From positions 8,866,001 to 8,930,000 of the forward strand of contig CP075497.1 of assembly GCA_021613535.1 (NCBI GenBank): a stretch of 64,000 nt of DNA. Reading direction: 5' to 3'. Shown in pieces: positions 1 through 12,938 of this stretch. The position numbers and the translations under genes were made by a program. Numbering within the stretch: the stretch's first letter is position 1; every line of letters begins with the position of its first letter. Below the pieces are notes generated by a model, which ran no database searches, was not told where the DNA came from, and saw nothing but the letters and a program-made list of their open reading frames with translations. Source of the DNA: Adineta vaga (taxonomy: Eukaryota; Rotifera).

Positions 1-1130
1 ACCTGGACCGGGATGACTCATCGAATTTGGTGGTAATCGAGCGCCTGGTGATGTCATCCGTAGACCTAAATTTTCGAAAGAAATAATGTTTTATTTTAAT
101 AGCACAGTGCGACGAATTTTTACCATTTCGACCGACATCCATTTGTGGTGGCATCAAAGGTCCACCATTTGGTCCACCCTAAATAGAGAAAAAATAGAAT
201 AATATTGTTTAAATTTGACATCTTCATTTCATACTGGATAGTCTGGTTGAGAAGGCATACGAACAAGTGATCGTGGAGGTGCATTTGGATAGCGAGGATA
301 CTAGAAAAAGATGCGTTTCTTCTAAGTAAAATAAAAAGCTATTTGATTTGTTTACTTGATTCATCATTTGTTGACCTGATGGCTAAATAAATGAATAAGA
401 TTTACTTTATTTTCGAAAGAAAAATAATGACTTTCTTACTGGAAAAAAAGGAACGCCTGGATTATGCATTCCTTCATTGACATTCATTGGCATTGGTGGT
501 GGAGCATTTGGATTTAGATTTGGCTAAAATTAATAAAAAAGAGAATTTATGAAATACATATTAGATGGCATAGTTTCCTACTTGAGGAGGAATACCATTA
601 GGAGCATAATTGGAATTAATAAAACCCTTTAAAAAAAGTAATGTTTCAATGTAATTGTTTGAAAAACAAACAAAAGAAATCTTACATAATCATGAAATGC
701 TTTTGCTTCTTCGGAATGAGGATGTTGATCTCGACGTTCCGGTGCTGCACTGTACAAATCCCAAAAGACACTAAAATAAAAATGATTATCTCAAAGGGAA
801 TGTTTCTCATTTCATCATACTTACCACCACCAACTAAATAAAAATCCTGGTGCTTCGCCGAGTGACATTTTATTCGGTTCCCATTTCATCTATTATATTT
901 TTTTTCAAAATAAATTTTCAATCACTTCACAAAGATAAAACTTACATCCGCACAAAATCCCTGAGCTGCTTTCAATGCACCAATATGGTACAAATATTCG
1001 TAAACATATAGATTCAATCTAAATGAACAATTATATTTTAGAAAAAGAAAACAATAACTATTTGAAAGTTTCACTTTTCTTTTGCATGCATATCCGATGG
1101 TGCACTAACACCCTTGTTTTTTCCGTACAT
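1..1130 (-). CDS. SSBP: SSBP/SSDP family protein (LisH domain), 3' end cut by window edge
   Basis: Homologue of animal single-stranded DNA-binding protein 2/3/4 (SSDP), a nuclear cofactor of the LDB/Chip-LIM transcription complex. Ten exons read on the minus strand: 1075-1130, 946-1018, 825-890, 686-770, 582-626, 440-523, 356-382, 235-300, 124-178 and 1-65. The start gives [20 protein letters not shown] LisH segment follows ([17 protein letters not shown]), then the family block [16 protein letters not shown] and SSDP-type EEAKAFHDY. Downstream exons are rich in Pro, Gly, Met and Asn, as in the family tail. All introns are GT..AG and 50-75 bases. Oddity: exon 3 has one base too many in a run of six A (840-845), so the GF[L]FSWW block is out of frame. 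Identity is very likely; intactness is uncertain. The C-terminus lies left of the window. Confidence 0.9.
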
Positions 1131-2165
1131 ATTTAATAAGATATTAATTTGAAGATAAATAAACAAAGAACAACATTGGATGTGAAAACTTAATAAACGC
1201 TATATTCAATCTAAAAGATTGAGTTTTTTAAAGTTTAATTTAATTTATATACACCAAGAGATTGAATTTGATTGATCGATTGATTTTATAATAGCAAAAA
1301 AATTCTGTCAAGTAGACACCATTACTTTACAGCTAATACCTCTATTGTATATTCTCGTGAGATCGACACAACGAATGAAAATTGGAAGGAAAATCAACTT
1401 ACAGAAATTTTTAGAATGAACGTATTTCTTTTTTTTCTGTATCAATGTATATAATCATGTGAATGATGGATTCTTTGTAAAGGTTCAAAGAAAAAGTTTG
1501 ATTGGCGGAAGAACACAACCAACCACAGAACGTTTTACTCTCATACTCGGCAATCATACGAAGATTTCAAATTTTGTAGGGAAAAAAAGAGATCAAAATT
1601 ATTGTTATTTTATTTGTTCCGTGAATTAAACTCTGATTACGCGTTGAACATAACTGATTTATTTCTCAATGAGAAACAACTGATAAATGTAAATTTTCCA
1701 ATTTCGTTGAGGATGTCACATAGATAAGACGATATGATAAAGATTGATAAGTATGCAAAATATTCCAGTTTCACGACATAATATTAATAACCATGCATAT
1801 TTATAAAGTCTTTTTTCAACACAAAGTAAAATATTCGTAGATGAATGATAAAATTCTATCGATACATCTTAGAGATTCATTGATCTTTGTAATTTGAATT
1901 TCTAACTAGAGGACTTATTTTTCAGCTCAGAAATCTTTTTGTCCTGCAGCTTTTAGAATCACCTCATTAACTTTTGTCTAAGAGCAAAAATGCATGACTG
2001 AGCACATAAGTTTTTTTGATAATAAATAAAAACTAAAGTTGTATCTTATCAAAATGTGAATCTAACGTTCTCAATACACGTAACTTAACAATCTAATCAA
2101 GAATTCTTGTAGAAATTTCATTCTTCTAATGATGATATACTTTTAAATTTAGGTAAGACGTTACC
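1131..2165. other. Intergenic region between SSBP and phosphatase genes
   Basis: Shared upstream region of two divergent genes. It is AT-rich with no reading frame of coding character and no repeats of note. A splice-acceptor-like sequence (tttaaatttag) ends near 2153, 12 bases before the phosphatase start, and could be a 5'UTR intron end or a spliced-leader site. Confidence 0.5.
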
Positions 2166-3001
2166 ATGCTTACATATGCTTCAAAACCATCGGAAGATGA
2201 TATAATGAAAAGTATAACTAATGAAGAACGTGAAAGAATGAAAGAATTCGAAAAGATTCGTAGTTCGACTTTTAATTGTTTTTTTGAAAATCCACCTCGA
2301 GTTACAGGTGAACCATCGATTGTTCTCGATGATTTTCTCTTCTTGGGAGATATGGGACATGGAAAAAATAAAAAAATACTTGAAAAATTACAGATTCGTA
2401 AGTTGTAGATAATGATTCTTTATAAATCGTTTTATTATTTGTTGCAGGACATATATTAAATGTATGTGATTGGGATACGAATAAAATAATTCGTGATAAT
2501 TTTAACGTTATTCATATTTCATTATTAGACGAATCACAAACAAATATTAAACAAGTAAATAAGTGAATTTTAATTTTATACGAACATAAATTCGAATATT
2601 TCTAGCATTTCGAACGAACCAATGAATTATTACATGGATTCTATGAAAAGAAAGAACGTTGTTTAGTACATTGTGCGGCTGGTATGAAAACTCTATTGAG
2701 AATTGTATTCTATTTCAAATCAATGTTTATTTTAGGTATATCACGGTCTGCAACAATTGTTCTTGCTTATTTATTGAAATACCATCATAATACATTGAAA
2801 GAAGCTTATACATATCTTGTTGCAAAGCGTCCCTTAATTTGTCCGAATGAAGGTTTCCTTTTGCAATTAATTCATTATGAAAAAGATTTAATCCAAAGCC
2901 GAGAAATTCAACCTACAAGTGAAACAAAATTTCTTATGAAAGAAAACAATCCAATTGAAACATTAAATGAATTTGAGGATAAACATAATACAGACGAATA
3001 A
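2166..3001 (+). CDS. Atypical dual-specificity protein phosphatase
   Basis: Four exons (2166-2397, 2448-2554, 2606-2681, 2736-3001) encode 226 residues. The DSP core starts near residue 55 (PSIVLDDFLFLGD). It includes HILNVCDWD and ends with the cysteine phosphatase loop HCAAGISRS, which fits HCxxGxxRS with catalytic Cys and Arg. The general-acid Asp is probably in the SLLDES segment. Family knowledge: such enzymes remove phosphate from Tyr and Ser/Thr, or from non-protein substrates. The short N-terminus lacks a MAPK-docking rhodanese domain, so this is an atypical DUSP; the exact orthologue cannot be named. The C-terminal 45 residues are charged and probably disordered. The gene converges on the small gene at 3090-3470, with about 90 bases between stops. 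Confidence 0.88.
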
Positions 3002-3089
3002 ATCAAATATGGTTCGTATTTTATATTTTTTATAAAAAAATAAATATTTTTATTTTCAATCAATAATTACAAATAATAAATGAAAGAAA

Positions 3090-3098
3090 CTAATGATT

Positions 3099-3130
<32 letters not shown>

Positions 3131-3470
3131 AATCAGGATCTTGATCTAAACATAATTCAATTGAACTATTATCACAAAAATTCGTTACGGATATTGATGA
3201 ACTATCTGATTTGATTAATTCTTCATCTTCATCATCTAATAATAATGCTGTGGACTGTAATTGATAACTATCAACATTATTTACTTGAATTGCCATGTCA
3301 AAATCGCATATATGATTCGGTAGGTGATTAATATGTGATTGTTGTTTTTTGGATTTCGTAGATAACTGATTTTTGAATAGACTGATAGTTTTTGAAGACT
3401 GTATAACAATAACGAGAACAATGATACCGATTACCGGTATCGAATAAATAGATAGGTCGTTAAGAAACAT
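3090..3470 (-). CDS. Small single-pass membrane protein with poly-Asp tail
   Basis: No family recognised. From the ATG at 3470 the frame gives 126 residues. An N-terminal hydrophobic segment (about residues 10-26, IPVIGIIVLVIVI) could be a signal anchor. A polar Ser/Asn/Gln-rich middle follows. The tail is very acidic and ends in a run of ten Asp encoded by an ATC/GAT microsatellite (about 3100-3131). The reading frame is longer than expected by chance in this AT-rich DNA, and a polyadenylation-type AATAAA lies downstream on the minus strand near 3040. It is a plausible but unproven gene; the acidic tail may vary in length between alleles. Confidence 0.45.
3100..3131. repeat. ATC/GAT trinucleotide microsatellite (poly-Asp coding)
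   Basis: About ten tandem ATC units lie inside the 3' end of the small acidic membrane protein gene, where they read as Asp codons on the minus strand. Confidence 0.85.
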
Positions 3471-3725
3471 GTTTTTAACAAATGACTGACTTGCTGAAAT
3501 CAATAACTATCGAAGAGAAATGAGCACGAAGAAAAGAAAGAGAGAACGAACAAAACAAATAGTTCGTTCGAAGAGTATGAGTAACTAACGAGTGTCCTGT
3601 TTATGGAGTCGATAGAAATAATATCACCTTTTTTTCTTCCCACATGACGTCGATACGTACATACTGACATAAACTCGTAGTTTGTATCTGTCATTCATAA
3701 AGTACAAGGTTAATTTTATTTTTTC

Positions 3726-6700
3726 TCATGACGTTTTCTTTGAAATATTGCTGAGAATTTTATTTTGATCGGCCGTTGTTTTATGCAAATCATCAAGGTT
3801 ATTTAAAATCTCTTGTATTTTATGAATATAATCAGTAATTTGATTTTCAATTTGATCAACATATTGATTTAGTATCAGATATTCATCATAGGAAAGTTTT
3901 GTATTAATATCTAAATAATTATAAAAATAAACGTTTGCTTCAATTAATCAATTTTTAGTTATGAAAAACTATAGTAACACGAAATAATGTTTATTGAAAA
4001 CAGAATACACAATCAACGTTTGTCATTGAAATACGACTTCAGGTTGTGAATCAAGTTTTTGTTTCAAATAGAAACATAACAACCACAGTTACAAAGGTGA
4101 AAAATCTCTATAACGACATTCACTAGCATCACCTCGAAATGACCCCGTATTTTATTCTTAATTTACCTGATTTATTTTTATCTTCATGACTAAATAAAAT
4201 AAACATAATCAAATCAATAGATAAGACAATATTTATCTTACTTTTCATTCAATTTAATTTGTTCTTTATCTAAATTTTCAATTGGTTTTTTTCTTTCATT
4301 ATCTATATAACTATTTTTCTAGAAAAATCAATCGATTATTGAAATCATTGGTACGTCATTTTCGAATTTACTTTTAACTTCTTAGAAAATAACTTTGAAA
4401 AACCTTGAATATAAAATGTTTGTAATGTTTGATCCGATATAATTCGAGAATATGTATCATTAATAATAGCTAAAAACATATTCAATAGAACGAAGTAAAC
4501 AAAATAAATATATGTAAATAAAAACAATGGCCCGACAGTTTCATCAACATTTAACATTGCATAAAAATCGAAATCTCCAATAATCATTCGAAATAGAGTG
4601 AAACTAAGAATACAAAACAGCTTAGATTTTAGTTGGAAAAATTCTCATTTACATTGATCCAGGAAATGATCGCCAGTCAGTTAAATATCTTCCAAAGAAA
4701 ATCCATCCGAATTGTGTATAAGCAAGAAAAATAATCGAGAAAATACAAGTAAATGCAAAGATTTCATTTAAACAAGATGACATAGTTTTATTGAGTAAAA
4801 GCATTGTTTTATTTAAATTTAAATATTTAAATATTTTCAACCATGTTAAAGCAAGTGTTAATCCTAAATAGAAATCCGAATTGATTTTTAATGTAAATAG
4901 ATTATTGAAATTTGGATAATGATTTTCTATTTGTAATAAACGATTGAGATGTTTTCGTGTGGAAAAATATATTAAAAGTTGATAAAGGATACAAATGAAT
5001 GAAAGAATGAGAGAAATTAGATTGATTACATTCCAAAGATTGAATAGAAAGTATTGCTTCTTTCGAATAATCTAAATTATCAATAGATGTTTTAGTTAGA
5101 AGAGATAAAGATGAGAACTGACTTCAATAATACATTCGATCATTTGAAGAATAACAATGAGAGTAAAGATCAATTCACAAACAAGAGTTATATAATCAAA
5201 CGAAGATGTGTACTAGAAACAAGTTGATCGAAGTATATAGATACACAGAAGATAGAATGACAATATACTTGAATTAATTTAACTGCTCGAATTGATGTAG
5301 AAGGGATGGCACCACCGTGAAAAGAGAATTGAAAAAAACTTTTTTTGATATAATGAAGATAGAAGATCTCTACCTGATGAAGGATATTCAGCAAGAAGAC
5401 TAAATAAAAATACATTTGTTTTTTTTTCAATATTTTTTTAATAGTATTTTACCATATATGACAAAATAGATTAATATTTGGATTATAAACAATCGTATCA
5501 AAGAATACTGCACGTGTTCCTCGATTAATCCATGAATTTCTGTTCAATTCTTCTAGAATTTTCATCGTTGTAATAGCACTATACAATTTCATATTCCATT
5601 TCTTCTACCTTGTTCATTCTTTTAATTCTTACTTTCGAGTCAATAATTGTACATAACCACCACCATTATATTGAGATACCATTCCTTTATAAACATCTGT
5701 TTCAGTTACATCAGCAGATGTATAATTCCATCTAAAAATCGAATCATTAAAGTAAATTTTTCGAAAATAAGACAACATACGCATCAGATGTATATATATT
5801 CAGTTGATTATTACCAAATGAACTTTGATCTTCTTGATCGATTGTATATGCAGCATAACATTGTTGAGTAAAATTTCGTTTAGCAAATTCTTTGTGAAGT
5901 TTACAAGAATTTGGTTTTATCTTTCAATATATATATATATATTCCATTAGAATTAAATTAAACAAAAGTTTTTGCATCAATTTACTCGAACTTGTCTCAA
6001 TCGTGGAACTCCTAAATAAAAACATTCGATACGTGTGACCTATAGAGAAAAAACAACAAGCCTTCTTCTACCGAGAATTTTGTTTTCATTAAATATATAT
6101 CCATAATTTGTTTTCGATAGATTGGATTTATCTCTATGAATATTATACAATTGTGAAAAAATTGGTCCTTGTATTGCCTATGAAAACAAAGATTGATATA
6201 AGCAGTTACATGTTACGATATATAAACCTTCCAAAAGTCATCACCGTTATTTTGAGCAATATCATTGAATGAATTTGCATCATTTGTTTTCAAAGTAACA
6301 AAAGCTTTTGTTAACATATTTGTAAAATAGTATGTCGAATCATTCGTTCGACCAAAACTAACTAAAAAGATTAAAAGTCTTATGTGAAATTTTCTGGGCC
6401 AAACATTTTCAATCCAGAAGAACAAATTCTGACATGACTTTGTAGAATATTATTTATTGATTTACACCTATCGTTTAATAACATATTTTGACATAGATTG
6501 TAGATAAGATATGTTTTTAAAATAAGTCATTTGTTTTGATTATTTTCTCAACATCTCATATGTAAACTTCGTCCGAGTAGATTTTTTTTCATGAATAAAA
6601 AAGTATCGTCAGTCTTATCGGAAAGGAAAAATATTGATTTTAAGAGTAAACATTTGGTATTGACATTTCTTTTCGGAAAAAAGATCATACTTGCACAAAT

Positions 6701-6915
6701 AATAATCAAGCATAGACCATAAAGAATTAGTTCACGTATTAAAATACTGTTATTCTCTTCACGTTCTTTTTGTTTTAATTGAACTAAACAAATAATTTTT
6801 CTTTCTAAGAAAGGAAAGTTTTAATGGAAATTTTCTCACAATTTAACGGATTTATTGATGAATTTGAATTGGAATCTATAGTCGATAATGATGTTTTCGA
6901 TCGTTTATGTGTCAT
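3726..6915 (-). CDS. Divergent polycystin-2 (TRPP) family cation channel
   Basis: Multi-exon gene starting [14 protein letters not shown] at 6915 (exon 1 6840-6915, then a 59-base intron) and ending at a TGA at 3726. Family features in order: pre-S1 helix with [10 protein letters not shown]; polycystin extracellular (TOP) domain with YNGGGYVQ and [10 protein letters not shown]4-S5 region [10 protein letters not shown]; pore with filter IIGDFDF; S6 with [16 protein letters not shown]. After S6 the cytosolic part is much reduced. A weak EF-hand-like segment (DKNKSG ... SYDEY) leads into a short coiled coil ending [11 protein letters not shown]. Polycystin-2 channels are Ca2+-permeable cation channels of cilia and ER. 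This copy lies 184 bases downstream of a more orthodox paralogue on the same strand, so tandem duplication with divergence is the simplest reading. Some exon borders were not resolved. Confidence 0.82.
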
Positions 6916-7099
6916 TGTCAAAGAGAAGTTAATAAACGCGCGAAGATAAACGATTTATTTCAAGAGAACATTGCTTATACAATGTAACAAAAAGCATTTG
7001 AAATGATTAATATAAATATATGTATACGTTAAACGTTTGAGAAGAGAATGACTAGACAATAATCACAATAGCAAAGAAAAAGTTTTAATTTTCATGTTC

Positions 7100-10000
7100 T
7101 TATTGATTAAATTTCATTCCACTCGGTATTCGAGAGAACTCATCTTCATGACGTAATGATGTGCTACTTCGATAAACAGAACTTGGCGCACCTGGACTTT
7201 GACGATCTGAACTATTTTCAATTAATTCTTCGCGAATCATCTTTTCTAAACGTTCATGTTTAGCTTCTTTACTTAAATGATTATCCTAAATACATTCAAA
7301 TATATAAAATATGAATTCTAAAACAAAACATGAATTCTATGATTGTACCTCTGTCATTGAATTTAAAATTCTTGTTAGTACTTCACGTCGTTTGACTTTA
7401 CCCTTTTCCATCGCTTCTAATTTTGTTAAAACATCATCAATCTAAAGAGCAGAAGAAATGAAATTGTCATTCTTTTGAAATATTTCCACTATTCGTACTC
7501 GAGAAACAATATTTCCCACGGAATATTCCATTCGATCCATACGGCGAATTAATATTTTGAATTCATCAAATGTTATATGATTAAGATTATCTATTTTCTT
7601 TTGACCATTTGCATTTAATTTTCTAAATAAAATCAATTTTCTAAAATAAATATCAAGTGAAATCTTTCGGCTTACACAGCATTATCAGATTCATCGTTTA
7701 AATTCTTAATATCTTTATCCAGATCATTTTCTTGAGTAGAAAGATCTTTTTGAAAATGAGTTTGTTCTATATTACGAAGAGTTCGATCACCATCAGTATC
7801 ATAACGTGTAAAAACATTTTCAATTTCAGCATCAGTAAAACCACGTGATTTCAGTTCACGACGCCATTCATCGAACTAAATTCATAAACGAATACAATTC
7901 TCCTTATCGATCTATCATTTTTCTCTTACATCAATAACACCATCTTTATTTGTATCAGCTGCTTTCAATGCATTTTGAATATCAATAACACGCTAGAATG
8001 ACGAGATATTAGAAGAAATTTCATTCGAATTACTAGGAAAACTTACATCGCGTTTAAGATGTAAACGTCCAAGCATTTTTCCATAAGATTTCTTGAGATA
8101 TTCTCCCAATTCAAATTCCGATTTTTGTGTTGACATATCATTTTTCACCTCGGAATATGTATCATTGATAATAGCCAAGAACATATTCAATAAGACGAAG
8201 AAGACAAAGAAGACATAAGTCAAAAAGAAGATTGGACCAAGGATACGATGAGCATTCAAAATTGCTGAAATAGAAAAAGATAAATCAAATAATAAGTAAT
8301 ACTTTAAGTGAAAATGTCTACCATCGAAATCAAAATCACCCAAGATGATACGAAACAATGTAAAACTAAAATAAAAATATGAGAATGGAATAAACATTTT
8401 CTCTCTTAAACTAACATCGATGCACTAAATGTTTTATAATCTTCTACCATGGAACCAAATAATAAATAACCCAATTGTGCATATGCCAAGAATACAATCA
8501 TAAACATCACACTAAAACCGAGCACATCTTTTGCACATCGTGATAACGTAGTTGATAATTGTGTCATTGTTTTATTGAATGAAACATATTTGAAGATCTA
8601 AATAAGAATTGAACTACAAAATAATCATAACTATGATGATTGATTTACTTTGATCCACGCAAGAAAGACAGTAAATGCGATGACATTATTGAATTGTAAT
8701 TGCCAATAACTAAGAAATTCGAAATCGGCAAATGTATTTTCATTGTCTAATAATTCATCGAGAATTTCCGAAACTTTAACTTGACGATAAATGTTAAATG
8801 CAATACAAATATATGAAATAAGAAGAATGAGTACATCGAGAACATTCCAAATCGTTTTGAAATAATGAATTTTAAACCGTGTAATCTAAAATGAAAATCA
8901 TCTCTTTTAAATGAAATTATAGCAATTCATCAACATACTTCAAGACCTTCTTCAACTGTATAATAAATGGTAAAGATAATGAACAAAATTTCACATGCCA
9001 AGACAAAATAATCCATTGTTGAAACATACTAAAATTAATGAAAGAAATCTTTCTGTTTTCATATTTAGTCTTTCTTTTAGAAATTCGTACACGAATTAAT
9101 TTGACTGATGCAAATGATTTTGATGATACAGCTCCACCTGATGCTGGAAATTCGACTGTTAATTTAACTTGACAGAATAAATTGATATTGGCATTGTATA
9201 ATGTAAAATCGAGAAAAACGACACGTGAACTACGATCAAGCCATAGGTTTTCTTTCAAGTTTGCTATTTGTGCTTGAGCAGTTTCGAAATTTCGTGTTAA
9301 TTCTTGTACATAACCACCACCACTGTATCGAGAAATTAAACCACTTCTTGATGAACCCTGAAGTTCTGAAGATGTTTTATAATTCCAACTGAAATTAAAC
9401 AATATTGTTTGAGGAAAAAGTCATTAATAGAACGAAAATTATTCTTACGGTTCTTCAGACAACAATAAAGATCTATTCTCTGGTCCGAAGCGTCCTTGAT
9501 CTTCTTTTCGACTACTGTATGGTGCATAACATTCATCAATTAATGATCGAAATTTTTTATGAACAACACAAGAATTATTTTTCATCTAGTCATACCAAAA
9601 TCTTTATAGAATATGTTGCTTACTCCCAAATTTCACATACCCGAAGCTGACGAAGACGTGGTAAACCGATAATTTTATTTTCGAATAGGACATAACCTAA
9701 TTGATCATTAGTTATATTTTCACCATTGTACCATTTCGTATCGAAGAGACCATTGAGAACTTTATCACTCATGACCTAGATAGGGGATCTTCTATACAGA
9801 AAAATTGTATCAAACTATCTTACATTCCAGAAATCATCGTAATTTGCAATATCATCGAATGCTGGTTGATCACCGATATCGATGATTTTACGTTCAGTAA
9901 AGATAGTACGCAGAACCGTGGTGAAATAATACGTTTTTGATGAAGTCATTCCAAAGGTAACTTAAAATATGAAATTAAAAAGATAATAATCTATCCCATT

Positions 10001-10564
10001 GAGGATTTTCATTTGAGTATGATTTGTATGAAAAAAAACTCTTATTCGAATAAAACTAATATTATTATTATGGAATATGTGACCAGTATGATAAATCTTA
10101 TGTCAATAGATAAAATTACAGATCGACTATCTCATTACTAGCATGAAAAATGTGAATTATTGTACTTACTAATACATAAAATGGCAATAAATACCAAATA
10201 GATGATAAGTTCTCGTAATGTTGTTTTTACGTACAACTCCTTGTTTTTTCCAATATCCTTTTCTGTTTGTCGTGTAGCCCAAAGTGCTAATCATTCCAAA
10301 GATTCATATTTAAAAGGAAATAAAACAACGGAAATACTTACAACGAATTCCATGAAGAATTGTTCGACCAATGCCTCGTTTTGCCACTGGACTGCGTCGC
10401 TGTTGTTCAGAATGTGTTAAATTTCGTTTATCGCCGCCCGGTTTCACCACAAAAATATCAGAATTAGCCGGACTTACTGTACCTGTATTTTTTCTTTTAT
10501 TTGATTTTTCATCAAAAACCGAATCACCTAACGAAGCTGTTCGTGCATTCATTTTAGCAGCCAT
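7100..10564 (-). CDS. PKD2: Polycystin-2 (PKD2) orthologue, TRPP cation channel
   Basis: The first ATG of the open frame is at 10564 ([19 protein letters not shown]); the stop is at 7100. Family landmarks in order: [11 protein letters not shown] and [17 protein letters not shown] (pre-S1/S1); TOP domain with [40 protein letters not shown] and [17 protein letters not shown]; pore with [13 protein letters not shown]6 [18 protein letters not shown]. In the cytosolic part there is an orthodox EF-hand loop ([12 protein letters not shown]), a second degenerate one ([12 protein letters not shown]), then a coiled coil ([16 protein letters not shown]) typical of polycystin-2. About 15 short introns. 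Human polycystin-2 is known to assemble as a tetramer or with polycystin-1 in cilia. The open frame continues upstream of the ATG without another ATG, so a start in an upstream exon cannot be excluded. Confidence 0.93.
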
Positions 10565-12938
10565 ATCAAAAATGTTCGTGTCGTATTTGTAACAGTATTC
10601 AGGCAAGTAGTTTTTAATGTTCACACGTACGCTCACTTGTTACTTCTAACTCCTTTGAGGAATGTTGTTTTTTTATATATATTGATAAATTAATTTTATT
10701 TTCTCTCTCTCTTTTTCTCTCTCATTCTCTTCTTGTTCAGTCTGGTTGGACGTTCCAATAAGAGAGCATATGCAGAAAAAGGTAGAATTATTTTTCTCAA
10801 GATTGAAATTACATCGACTCTGTTGAACTTATTGACGTCAATGGTCGATTCAGATGGGAGATATAGAATTCTATCAATTCCTCTGTGTATTTTTTTGCAA
10901 AAAAATATTTGTCATTATAAAACAATTGATGAAAAAAAAGAGTTCTCCTATTTTTTGCTCTTGTATTATTTCCCGGTATATTTGTTTGTCGTTTATTAGA
11001 AAAGAAAAGATAAATAATCGGTGAAATTTACTAGTTTTCTATTGCGCAGTTGGTATATATTATTGACATTGAAGCACGTTTATTAAAAGATTGATATCTA
11101 GTAGACAAGAAAAACCAATAAATTGTTTGGAAAAGCTTTAATTTTCCAAATCATTGAAAAAATATTAAAATTTGAAAACAAAATCAGATAAATCTTGAGG
11201 GAATTTGAATTATTAAAAATCATCGGAAATTTCAATCGATTATCACTTATTAGTACAATTGAATCCCTCGATGAAACATTTGCAAGTCAATATTATTCTT
11301 TCTATCAAAATAAAAAGACACAAAACGAAATGAAATAAATTTATCAACGAACAGATAAGCTTCAAAATTGTAAATGTGTATGCAATTGATATATTTATAT
11401 ATAGATGTGATGTATACGATAGGCATTGTTTGATCAAATATTCAACATGATTCGTTTGAAGAAAAAAAAAATCGAATTGTCTATTTATTTTTGATTAAAA
11501 TATGAAAATAGATGCGATTTGATCTATTGACAAAGGAGAAAAAAAACGATTCTTCCATCTGTTAAGATTCTCTGTTGGTGTTTCGTTTATTTGAAGAAGT
11601 ACGCTATGCTTATTTCAAAAGATAACGTCAAGTATCAGCATGATGCAATGTCGTTTAAATACCTTTATAGTTATCGTTTTCGTATTCTTAATTTTTTCAA
11701 TTTACGAGAGACAAATTTACAAAGAAAACCGAGGAACTATACTATTGATTACTTATGTAAATGCATTCTTGTCATCGGCAATTTATTCTCCATTTCAACT
11801 TTATCTTTCGATGGTTAATGTAACAAATAAAAAAGGTTGTCCCGTTTTATCGATTGATGACACAAAGAGAGAGAGAGCGAAAACGAAGGAAGAAAGAAAA
11901 GATTTCATCGCTATTCTACACGAATCCATTTGCTTCTTTTTACGTTTTTTCTCTCTTCCTCTCTCTTCTGTCTCTTTCGGTTTTTTTTTCGAAAATTATC
12001 TATTTGCTTTAGATATACTTATTCGGCATGTGTCCATCGACTAGTGGTTTTGTGGTAATGATTTCTATTTTATATATTCCTATCATAAAAGATCATTTAC
12101 ACATTCTCTCTTCTTGGAAAAAAAATACTGATGGATATATTTTAACATTTATTTTTACGTGCTCCATCAAGGCCTATCTAGAACTTTGTATTTGAGTGTC
12201 ATACTTCACTATCGATATTTTACTTTTGTCTTATCTTTAAGAATGAGTTGATGAAGAAAAGGAAACTTAGTCGAACTAGTAGCAATGTTTTCGATTTATA
12301 TCATGTATAGATTTTAAGAAATAGAAGAATACTAGTAGTAAAATATGAAGGTTGAACATCTGATGTATAGATAGATCAATTCTATATTCGTGTTTTGTCC
12401 CAAATTCCAAGATAAATATGTACATTGAAGATATAGGTAAGAGACAAAAGTGTAATTGAATGTGATGTAATCATTATTACAAAAATGTGTGTATGATGTG
12501 ATCATCTTTCATCTTCTTTGCTTCAAAAAGAAAATAAGATGATCGTATGTATAAAGTTGAAGAAGAAGAAGAAAGAGAAAGATCGAGGATAATCGATTTA
12601 TTTTACAATACAGAATAGAGAAAAAGAATAAGTGTAATTTGTACATCTCGAACATATTTCTTTATGATAGCATTGACTGTTCTTTATGATGAGAAACAAA
12701 AGAAAAAGATGATAGTATTAACCTTTGATTTGAAAGACTAAAATAGCAATGAATTGAGTTTCTGAAAGGATAGGTAATGCAAATATGTACCACGATAGTC
12801 TTTCAGAGGTTCGATATTATATTATAGATAAATAAGTACATCTATTAATACAAGAATAAATATCTCATATTGAATGTCATATATTTTTTTTTCGTTTTAT
12901 TATTTTTGATTGAATAAAATATTAAACAATATATCATT
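10565..12938. other. 2.4-kb intergenic region between divergent PKD2 and innexin
   Basis: Nothing convincing here. Open frames at 10733-10999 and 11640-12044 lack coding character and homology that I recognise. Pyrimidine tracts lie near 10700-10740 and 11930-11990. Promoters of the two divergent genes must lie here, but no unambiguous core element was found. Confidence 0.5.

Noticed and set aside
3500-3694. 64-codon minus-strand frame upstream of the acidic membrane protein
   Set aside because: No coding character; Ser/Phe-rich end; probably promoter or 5'UTR.
9405-9940. Plus-strand frames opposite the PKD2 gene
   Set aside because: Antisense shadows of PKD2 exons.
11640-12044. 134-codon plus-strand frame upstream of innexin
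   Set aside because: Hydrophobic/Phe-rich random-looking translation, no homology recognised, overlapping another frame.
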